Origin: an uncultured Acidobacteriia bacterium
GTDB lineage: Bacteria; Acidobacteriota; Terriglobia; Bryobacterales; Bryobacteraceae
Direction: 5' to 3'
NCBI GenBank assembly: GCA_903881085.1
Contig: CAIRSA010000322.1
Coordinates: 1-32,660, forward strand
DNA: 32,660 nucleotides
Part shown: in pieces, positions 26,819 to 32,660 of the stretch
Layout: each line of letters opens with the position of its first letter
Numbering within the stretch: the first letter of the stretch is position 1
Position numbers and translations under genes: made by a program
The notes under the pieces: generated by a model
The model's database searches: none
Seen by the model: only the letters and a program-made list of their open reading frames with translations
Told to the model about the DNA's origin: nothing

Positions 26819-27867
26819 CACCTTTTCCTTTCAACGGCATTCAGGATTTCATCCGCCACTTCGTAGCTTGGCGCCACAACGCATGCGCCACCCCGTTCAA
26901 TCGCTTCGCGGGGCATTCCATATACCACGGCCGTCTGTTCGCTTTCGGCGATGGTGTGCCCGCCCGCCCTCTTGATTGCAACCATCTGGTCCGCTCCATC
27001 GTCGCCAATGCCGGTCATCAGGACGCCAATCGTATCCTCGCCGTAGGCACTCAACACCGAAGCCATCATGATCCCCACCGACGGCACAAATAGTGTCGCG
27101 GGCGAGGTTGGCGTGCGGATTACAACTTCGCCGTTGCTTTTGCGGTGAAGGCACAAGTGCATTCCGCCCGGGGCAACGTAACACACGCTTTGTTCGATGG
27201 GCATGCCGGAACGCGCCTCTACAACCTTCAACGCACAGTTATCGCCCAACCGTTTGGCAAACGATGCGATAAACGAAGGAGGCATATGTTGCACCAAAAA
27301 AACACTGGCCGGCAAGTTCGCCGGAATGCGCGGCAGCACCTCCTGCAGCGTTGCCGGACCGCCCGTTGAAATCCCGATGGCGATGGCCCGCTTTCTTGCC
27401 GTGGGTTCATAGACCGGCCGCGGCGCTGGACGCGCTTGCCTGAGTCTGGGCAGGCGGTCTACCAGTCCCCTGGAAGCCGCCGCTTTGAGCTTCTGCAGCA
27501 ACTCATCGGCGACAATCGCCAGATTGGACGAAACCGTGCCATCAGGCTTGGCCACGAAATCGAACGCACCCAGTTCGAGGCACTCGTAGGTAGTTGTGGC
27601 GCCGCTCTGCGTGAGTGAAGAGAGCATGACCACTGGGCAGATTTTTTCCTTCAGAATCACCTGCAGTGCCGAGATTCCATCCAGCTTCGGCATGTTAATG
27701 TCCATCGAAATGACGTTGGGACGCAACTCCCGCGCTTTCAGGATTACGTCCTCGCCATCACGTGCCAGACCTACTAACTCAAAGTCCGGCGACGCCTGAA
27801 TGATCCGCTTCAGGATCTGGCGCATTAAGGCGGAATCGTCCGCCACGATGACTCGTATTTTCTTCAT
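26818..27867 (-). CDS. cheB: Chemotaxis protein-glutamate methylesterase CheB
   Basis: 349 aa. N-terminal receiver: D10/D11, phospho-acceptor D56 (SMDINMPKLDG), S83/S84 in VMLSSLT, K107 in FVAKPDG. A linker of about 45 residues rich in Arg and Pro leads to the esterase domain, with catalytic Ser167 (IGISTGGPATL), His194 (FLVQHMP) and Asp290 (TGIGDDGAD). It removes methyl groups from receptors and deamidates Gln; phosphorylation by CheA activates it. The start codon has no clear Shine-Dalgarno sequence and follows a GC-rich hairpin, whereas the stop is coupled to the HEAT-repeat gene. Length and residues are typical. Confidence 0.97.
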   Translation of the reverse strand: MKKIRVIVADDSALMRQILKRIIQASPDFELVGLARDGEDVILKARELRPNVISMDINMPKLDGISALQVILKEKICPVVMLSSLTQSGATTTYECLELGAFDFVAKPDGTVSSNLAIVADELLQKLKAAASRGLVDRLPRLRQARPAPRPVYEPTARKRAIAIGISTGGPATLQEVLPRIPANLPASVFLVQHMPPSFIASFAKRLGDNCALKVVEARSGMPIEQSVCYVAPGGMHLCLHRKSNGEVVIRTPTSPATLFVPSVGIMMASVLSAYGEDTIGVLMTGIGDDGADQMVAIKRAGGHTIAESEQTAVVYGMPREAIERGGACVVAPSYEVADEILNAVERKR

Positions 27868-27884
27868 GGGATTGAAGGGGGCGG

Positions 27885-27903
27885 GGCCGGAGGAGCCGGC
27901 CCC
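27885..27903. other. GC-rich hairpin between the triple-CheW gene and cheB
   Basis: A perfect 7-bp stem (GGGCCGG / CCGGCCC) with a 5-base loop fills most of the 50-base gap between the two genes. On the transcribed strand no U-tract follows, so it is not a classical terminator. It could stop ribosome drop-through, stabilise or process mRNA, or limit cheB translation, because the cheB start lies about 17 bases downstream and lacks a clear ribosome site. Confidence 0.55.
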
Positions 27904-27917
27904 GTTTCGGATCTCGG

Positions 27918-29798
27918 CTATGCGGAAACTTCGGCCAGATGCGCCTGCTCCTGCCGGGAGAGGATCTTCTCCACATCGAGAAGTACAATCATGCGCCTTC
28001 CAGCATCCACTTTTCCGATGCCGGAAATGAAGTGGCGGTCCGTGCCGGAGCCGATCGACTCCGGGGGAGGGGCGATGTCTTTCCGTGCGAGATTCAACAC
28101 CTCGCGCACGGAGTCCACAACCAGACCCGTCTTCACGCCGCCCAGATCCACAATGATAATGCGCGTGTGATCATCGGGCGGTTTTACTTCCAGGTCGAAG
28201 CGTTTGCGCGTGTCCAGCACCGGGATGACTTCCCCGCGCAGGTTCGTAATGCCTTCGATAAACAAAGCGGCTTTCGGCACTTTAGTGATCTTGGCAAGCC
28301 GGTCTATCTCCTGGATTTGCGAAATCGGGATGCCATACTCCTCGGCGCCGAGCATGAACGTCACAAGTTGAACCTCGCTCAATTCGCGTGCGATGCCACC
28401 TGTCTTGAGCGCTTCCCCGGCCTTGACTTGCTTGCCGCTATCTGGCGAGGACGCCTGCACGTCGCGCAGCTTTTGATCTTTCATCAGGTTGGAAACCTCC
28501 AACAGCATGATGAGACGCGAGCCATCGTCCAGTTTGGCAACACCCGAAAGTTCCATTCCGCCGTTCGAAGTGATCCGAGGTGGCGGCTCCACCAGGTTCT
28601 TCGGCACATTCAAGACTTCGTGAACGTGATCGACCACCAGCCCCAGCACGAACCCTTCCGCATCGACAACGATGATGCGTTGGTCTTCCTGGATGTTCTG
28701 GGCGATTTGGCGCTCAAACAGGTGCAAGGCGGCCACCGCTTCCCGGCCGCCTGAGAGAACATCCTCGCCACAGGCAAGGGCGGCTTCTAAATCTCCGCGC
28801 TCTTCCTGCCGCTTCCGGCTCTGCAGTTGCTTGATGACCTTTTCGTTTAATCCGCGAGCTTTGGCCAACGCTTCCATCAGCACCTGGCTGGAACTGTTGG
28901 TCTCTGCCAGCCAGTTCCGCAATCGCTCCGTAACCGACCCGTCAACTTTAGAGTGGGTACTGGCTGCAAAAGCTTTTGCAGTGTGTTCGATCCACTGTTC
29001 ATACTCCTCGCGCAGCGGCCGGCAACTGGCGGCGAACTCATCGGTGAGAGAGATCTGTTGGAGCAAACGCCGCAGGTCGATGACGGGCAGAATCTTGCCA
29101 CGCACCGTCAGCACACCCAACACATAGTCCGGGACGTCGGGAACCTGATTGGGAGTCTGCACCCGCAGGATCTCCCTCACGTGTTCCATGTGGAAAGCGA
29201 ATTCCTCTTTCCCGATTCGAAACGTGACCATCTTCTGAACTTCGGCGTCGCTATTCCTGGCCTTGCCTGCCAGTTCCGACCCGGCCGCCCCGGGCGAGGC
29301 TTCGCCGTTGGCGGATGCGGTCTTGGCTGGCACTCCGATTTCGCACACGTGAGCGGCATTCAGTGCCATCACGATGCGCTGGCCTTTATCGAGCTTCACA
29401 ACTCCTTCCAGGTAGTCGGAAGTGGTTCCGCGGATTGCCGCGGGGGGGGGGTCGATTTCACTACGCATCACCCGGGTCACCTGTTTGACCCGGTCGACGC
29501 GAAGCCCGGTTTTGACACCGTCGATATCGACGACCAATACCCGGGTGCGGTCTGTTTCCTGTGCCCGCTCCATACCGAAGCGCGTGCGCATGTCGATCAC
29601 AGGCAGTACGACGCCGCGCAAATTAGCGATGCCGTCCACATATGCCGGCGTGCGCGGCACCTTGGCCATTTTGGGGAGGCGAATTATCTCCTGTACCGAC
29701 ATGATGTCGAAGCCGAACTCTTCGTCCTTCAATAGGAAGGTAACCAGTTGGCTTTCGTCCTTCAGGCCGGCGGATTGCAGTTGAGTATCTTTTTGCAT
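27918..29798 (-). CDS. Triple-domain CheW coupling protein with helical insert
   Basis: 626 aa holding three CheW domains: about 15-155 (QLVTFLLKDEEFGFDI, ANLRGVVLPVIDMR), 188-438 (MVTFRIGKEEFAFHM, LTVRGKILPVIDLR) and 475-615 (QLVTFMLGAEEYGIPI, TNLRGEVIPVLDTR). Each ends in the typical segment with a PPP triplet. The middle domain is split by about 120 mostly helical residues (250-372). The insert has the layout of a zinc-binding CZB domain, but its usual His/Cys ligands are not present (ERLRNWL where CZB has HxCxxGxW). CheW bridges receptors to CheA; three domains in one chain could cross-link arrays without ring-forming single CheW. It follows the receptor gene by 32 bases with a weak AAAGAGA site. 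A 10-C run lies in codons 116-119. Confidence 0.93.
   Translation of the reverse strand: MQKDTQLQSAGLKDESQLVTFLLKDEEFGFDIMSVQEIIRLPKMAKVPRTPAYVDGIANLRGVVLPVIDMRTRFGMERAQETDRTRVLVVDIDGVKTGLRVDRVKQVTRVMRSEIDPPPAAIRGTTSDYLEGVVKLDKGQRIVMALNAAHVCEIGVPAKTASANGEASPGAAGSELAGKARNSDAEVQKMVTFRIGKEEFAFHMEHVREILRVQTPNQVPDVPDYVLGVLTVRGKILPVIDLRRLLQQISLTDEFAASCRPLREEYEQWIEHTAKAFAASTHSKVDGSVTERLRNWLAETNSSSQVLMEALAKARGLNEKVIKQLQSRKRQEERGDLEAALACGEDVLSGGREAVAALHLFERQIAQNIQEDQRIIVVDAEGFVLGLVVDHVHEVLNVPKNLVEPPPRITSNGGMELSGVAKLDDGSRLIMLLEVSNLMKDQKLRDVQASSPDSGKQVKAGEALKTGGIARELSEVQLVTFMLGAEEYGIPISQIQEIDRLAKITKVPKAALFIEGITNLRGEVIPVLDTRKRFDLEVKPPDDHTRIIIVDLGGVKTGLVVDSVREVLNLARKDIAPPPESIGSGTDRHFISGIGKVDAGRRMIVLLDVEKILSRQEQAHLAEVSA
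29442..29451. repeat. Ten-base G/C homopolymer inside the triple-CheW gene
   Basis: Ten consecutive G on the + strand (C in the coding strand: GAC CCC CCC CCC GCG, residues Asp-Pro-Pro-Pro-Ala). The equivalent PPP triplets of domains 2 and 3 use mixed codons (CCG CCA CCT and CCT CCC CCG), so the run is not required by the protein. A one-base slip would end or shift the protein after the first CheW domain. Confidence 0.9.
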
Positions 29799-29830
29799 GA
29801 TAAGTCTCTTTCGTCCGCTGTATTTCCCGG

Positions 29831-31834
29831 CTAGCCATTTTGCAGTTCATCGGCCTGCGAGGCGATGTCTTCGATGGCCTGGGCGATCTCCTGAGCTGCA
29901 TTCAGAGCCTGCTCCGAAGCGCCCGCCGCTTCTGTGGATGCGCGTGCCGTCTCTTCGGCCGCCACCGCGATCTGCTGGCTGGCCTTGCCCGCCTGTTCCA
30001 GCCCGGCCACGGACTCGGCCGCGCCTTTAGCGATTTCCCTGATATCCATCACCACCGCTTCAGTGCCTTTTGCAATGCGATCGAGATTAGCAGTGGAGAT
30101 CTTCGCTCGTTCCACCTCGGCCCGCCCTTTGCGTCCAGCTAGTTCGATATCGCCGGCAACTTTGGCGATCTGCGTTTGCACGTTTTTCACAAGGTCTTTG
30201 ATCTTGTCAGCGTTCTCGCTGCTTTCGTTGGCCAGCGACCGGATGTCACCTGCAACCACCGAAAATCCGCGGCCGTATTCGCCGGCCCTGGCTGCTTCCA
30301 CGTTGCCGTTCACCGCCAGCATTTTAGTCTGGACGGTCACCATCACTATGGCATCGACAATCTTGTCAATGCGGCGCGTGCGCTCTTCCAATTCAAGGAT
30401 GTTCTTGGCCGATTCAGCCGAGGCATCAGCACTCTTGCCGACGTTGACGATGAGCGCATCCACGTTCACTTTGTCACTGGCAAGCAGCTTCTGCGTGGAG
30501 AGAGCCTTTTCAACACTCAGTTCAGCGCGGTCGCCCATGCCTTTGGCAGCCTGGCGCATCTGAATTCCCAGAGTGTTGGAGGTGTCCGCAGCCTTCGCCG
30601 CGACGCCTGCCGCTTTGTTGATCTGATCGATGGCCGTGGAGATCTGTTGCGAAGATGCCTTCAGTTCCTCGGCGTTGGTCGAGAGTTGTTCCGCGGTGGC
30701 AGCCAATTCCTCCGCCGACTTCTGTGCATTGGTCGAGGTCTTTAACGCTTCCGCCATTTCCGCCAGGGAACGGGCAGCGTCGCTCATCTCTGAGTATGCT
30801 TTGGACTGCTCCTGAGTCGATTTCTGGGCCTCCTGGCAAGCGGAAATGGCTTCCTCGGCAGCCGAGGCGACCTCTTCCGAACCCTTCAGGAACGTCTTGG
30901 CGCTCGATAGCGCTTCCATGGCGTTCTTTTGGATCTCCGCGCAGTTGGACTGAATCTCTTCAAAATCGGCGCCGATCTTCAGCAGATCCTGGGTAATGAT
31001 TTTGGCTTTTTCCACCTCTTCGCGGCCTTTTTTGCCTGCCGCTTCCGTATCGGCCGCAACCACCTTTACCTGGTTCTGAATCTCATTGACAACTTCCTGA
31101 ATGCCGCGCGCACTCTTCTCGCTGATCTCAGCCAGATTGCGCACTTCGTCGGCGACCACGGCGAAGCCCTTGCCATGTTCTCCTGCGCGCGCCGCTTCGA
31201 TGGCGGCGTTCAGGGCCAGCAGGTTGGTCTGATCGGCGATTCGCGTAACCGCGTGGACAATCTTGCCGATCTCCTCAGACTGGCGTTCCAGTTCCCCAAT
31301 CATCTTTGCCGATTCCAGGTTCGCATCAGCGGCGTCTCCAACCCCTTTGCTCAAGGCATCAATATCTGCGGTCGTGGAATTGGAAAGCGCCTGCAATTCA
31401 TTGACGCGGCGCAACGAGGCTGCCGCACGGTCGTTTGCCGTATCAAGGGCTTTTTCGATCTCATTGATGGCCGCCCTGGACTCTTCCGCCGCGCTCGAAG
31501 CCTGGTCCGCTCCGGCAGCAATGGTGTGCATCGTCTTTTCAAGTTCCTCCACCGCTCCGCTGGCTTCGGCGATGGCGCTCGATACCTCGTCGGTCGCCGT
31601 GGAGAGTTTCTCTGCAACGGCCTGTCCGCGTGCAACAGTGCGCGCGCGTGCTTTCTCTTCCGCCATTTTCTTGGCGCTGAGACGGCTATGTGCAAGGTCG
31701 TCATTTACCGCGACCTGTACCGCTTTCCTGGCGGCGGGCGCGGCCGTCTTTTGCGGACCAAGACGATTCATAGCGAGTCTGTTTGGCGCGGAATGCGCCT
31801 CATTCGTAAGGGCTTCAGCCAAGTTCTTAATCAT
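29831..31834 (-). CDS. Soluble double-tip methyl-accepting chemotaxis receptor
   Basis: 667 aa without any membrane segment or recognisable ligand domain; the first 45 residues are poorly conserved-looking, and the rest is coiled coil. Two signalling tips are present: a canonical one ([19 protein letters not shown], 201-219) and a divergent one ([19 protein letters not shown], 501-519). Further matched segments, [15 protein letters not shown] (265-279) and [15 protein letters not shown] (565-579), are also exactly 300 residues apart, so the protein arose by internal duplication. Candidate methylation helices flank the tips (Ala/Glu-rich, EEL, AEEAI). Cytoplasmic receptors sense internal cues or get input from partner proteins. 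GGAGAG lies about 7 bases before the ATG. First gene of the operon and its only canonical receptor. Confidence 0.93.
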   Translation of the reverse strand: MIKNLAEALTNEAHSAPNRLAMNRLGPQKTAAPAARKAVQVAVNDDLAHSRLSAKKMAEEKARARTVARGQAVAEKLSTATDEVSSAIAEASGAVEELEKTMHTIAAGADQASSAAEESRAAINEIEKALDTANDRAAASLRRVNELQALSNSTTADIDALSKGVGDAADANLESAKMIGELERQSEEIGKIVHAVTRIADQTNLLALNAAIEAARAGEHGKGFAVVADEVRNLAEISEKSARGIQEVVNEIQNQVKVVAADTEAAGKKGREEVEKAKIITQDLLKIGADFEEIQSNCAEIQKNAMEALSSAKTFLKGSEEVASAAEEAISACQEAQKSTQEQSKAYSEMSDAARSLAEMAEALKTSTNAQKSAEELAATAEQLSTNAEELKASSQQISTAIDQINKAAGVAAKAADTSNTLGIQMRQAAKGMGDRAELSVEKALSTQKLLASDKVNVDALIVNVGKSADASAESAKNILELEERTRRIDKIVDAIVMVTVQTKMLAVNGNVEAARAGEYGRGFSVVAGDIRSLANESSENADKIKDLVKNVQTQIAKVAGDIELAGRKGRAEVERAKISTANLDRIAKGTEAVVMDIREIAKGAAESVAGLEQAGKASQQIAVAAEETARASTEAAGASEQALNAAQEIAQAIEDIASQADELQNG

Positions 31835-32555
31835 GCAACTCTCCGGTTCTGAACGAATTAGGATAGGGTGGAAATGGAACTACGTTGGAGGAGGCAGCGT
31901 CGATTGGACACAGGCATGTGGCCCGCGGCAGCTCTTCCGGGTATTGTCCTCGGCGGGGAACTTCAAGTGTATTGAGAATCAGGAATTCAAGAGGAGCCAG
32001 ATGCTCTGATTTTCAAATCGGGGGAACACTCGTCGAGGATGTTGACAGCTTAGGAGAACGGTGTTTGCTTTCCTCGACTCATTGGTTAGCAATTGATTTG
32101 CCGCAATCGCCGCGACGCTGAAACGCGGTGCGAGTGGCAATCAATGGGATGTTTTCCGCAAAGACGCTACAGGGTGGCGGCATTTTGTTGGCGAGTGGCA
32201 ATCAATTGCCTCTTATCGCCAACATCTCGCCATGTGTGCGCGCTTCCATTCGCATCCCTACACCAAAGCCTGCAATCCGCCTTCATCTGGAGAGTAGGAT
32301 GCCAATCGGGATCTCTCCTCACAAGCTTCTCGCCAGGAAGAAACTCACCAACCCGCCGCTGCCTCCTAATGCGCCCCAATACTAGCCTGGTTGTGTGATA
32401 ACGCCACGGAAGACAATCTCCATTTCACATCGTGGCATCGCCTGTCTCCCTTGGGGAGCGCAGCGCATAAACTCCTATATAGAGCAGCGCATCTGATGAA
32501 ATTAGCGGCCGTTGTCTTGCCGAACAGGCGGCGCGTTTACGATCACAGTTCCCGA
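31835..32555. other. 721-bp non-coding region between the chemosensory operon and the right isomerase copy
   Basis: No gene is supported: the short open frames on both strands have no ribosome site, skewed composition or known motif. It must contain the promoter of the leftward chemosensory operon, but I see no convincing sigma-70, sigma-54 or sigma-28 element. It holds three copies of a GGCAA(A)TCAAT motif. Base composition looks more AT-rich than neighbouring genes. If the operon was acquired, this is the other end of the acquired segment. Confidence 0.6.
32130..32206. repeat. Pair of 16-bp direct repeats, one forming a palindrome
   Basis: GCGAGTGGCAATCAAT occurs at 32130-32145 and 32191-32206 (61 bases apart). 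The second continues to GGCAATCAATTGCC (32196-32209), a 6+6 inverted repeat with a 2-base centre. A third, inverted and slightly different copy (GCAATTGATTTGCC) lies at about 32089-32102. The arrangement resembles operator sites for a dimeric regulator upstream of the chemosensory operon, but it is about 300 bases from the first start codon. Confidence 0.6.
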
Positions 32556-32660
32556 TCTAACGCGCCCCAGCAGCCCGGCTACTCCACTCCTTCAGTCTCG
32601 CCACAGACCGCTTCACGTTTTCTTCCCCGGCTACTTCCAACGTAGTGTATCCGTCAAACC
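32556..32660. repeat. Right copy of the direct repeat (to the window end)
   Basis: Identical to 19140-19244 over all 105 visible bases, same orientation. Bases to its left (CCCGA) differ from those left of the other copy (GACAG), so the homology begins within one base of the isomerase stop codon. Confidence 0.95.
32557..32660 (-). CDS. Sugar-phosphate isomerase/epimerase, C-terminal end only (continues beyond window)
   Basis: The last 34 codons and TAG stop of a gene read leftward, giving the same C-terminus as the fragment at 19141 (VAGEENVKRSVARLKEW, ending RAAGAR). The rest lies outside the window. Because the left copy lacks its 5' end, this one is likely the intact gene, but that cannot be seen here. 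Family and role as for a xylose isomerase-like TIM-barrel enzyme. Confidence 0.75.
   Translation of the reverse strand, partial: FDGYTTLEVAGEENVKRSVARLKEWSSRAAGAR

Noticed and set aside
27885..27903. Rho-independent terminator between cheW and cheB
   Set aside because: No run of U follows the stem on the transcribed strand, and the operon continues.
29797..30142. Rightward open frames opposite the chemosensory genes (also 24-32 kb)
   Set aside because: They are complements of well-supported coiled-coil, CheW and CheA genes and lack their own ribosome sites or motifs.
19758..31834. Classic genomic island or prophage
   Set aside because: No integrase, transposase, tRNA or phage gene is visible; the repeats are a gene 3' end rather than a short attachment core, though an element gene outside the window cannot be excluded.
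32196..32209. Sigma-54 promoter (TGGCA...TTGCC)
   Set aside because: The GG-to-GC spacing is one base too short for a -24/-12 promoter, and no gene is read rightward from it.
32128..32645. Small proteins in the region left of the right isomerase copy
   Set aside because: Several overlapping short frames with no start signals; none resembles a known family or transposase.

Overview
The window looks like chromosomal DNA of an Acidobacteriota member, most like the Solibacter/Bryobacter group. This is inferred from the gene families: a secreted DUF1592-type cytochrome protein next to a DUF1552 protein, large Ser/Thr kinases with a C-terminal TPR-like sensor half, a sigma factor of the small acidobacterial/planctomycetal ECF type, and GC-rich codon use. 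I see no rRNA, tRNA, CRISPR array, phage gene or transposase.

Left block (136-10955). A helical-repeat protein of unknown function and a probably frameshifted small secreted protein are read leftward. Divergent from them, five tightly packed rightward genes form an export/catabolism operon: a 1376-aa secreted cytochrome-type DUF1587/1592/1588/1585 protein, a Tat-exported DUF1552 protein, a secreted TIM-barrel glycosidase-like protein, a secreted PIG-L deacetylase and an APC-family permease. The set suggests oxidation, hydrolysis or deacetylation of an external substrate, followed by uptake of a product.

Middle block (11174-19007). Leftward genes, in transcription order: ECF sigma factor, transmembrane Ser/Thr kinase with TPR-like half, a 49-aa hydrophobic peptide, a membrane-anchored leucine-rich-repeat protein translationally coupled to the peptide, and a second kinase of the same architecture. 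It reads as a self-contained phosphorylation and transcription signalling locus.

Right block (19758-31834). A ten-gene leftward chemosensory operon of about 12 kb: soluble double-tip receptor, triple-domain CheW, CheB, HEAT-repeat protein, CheR, CheY, STAS protein, CheY, CheA, and a long helical protein with a CheZ-like DxxxQ motif between two degenerate receptor-like hairpins. No flagellar or pilus gene lies beside it, so the output is unknown.

The most unusual structural point is that this operon is bracketed by direct repeats of the 3' end of one sugar-phosphate isomerase/epimerase gene. The left copy (19141-about 19757) is truncated at its 5' end exactly where the operon ends. The right copy starts at 32557 and leaves the window; all 105 bases visible match. 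This is what Campbell-type integration of a circular DNA, or a segmental duplication, would leave. An assembly artefact at the window end must be excluded.
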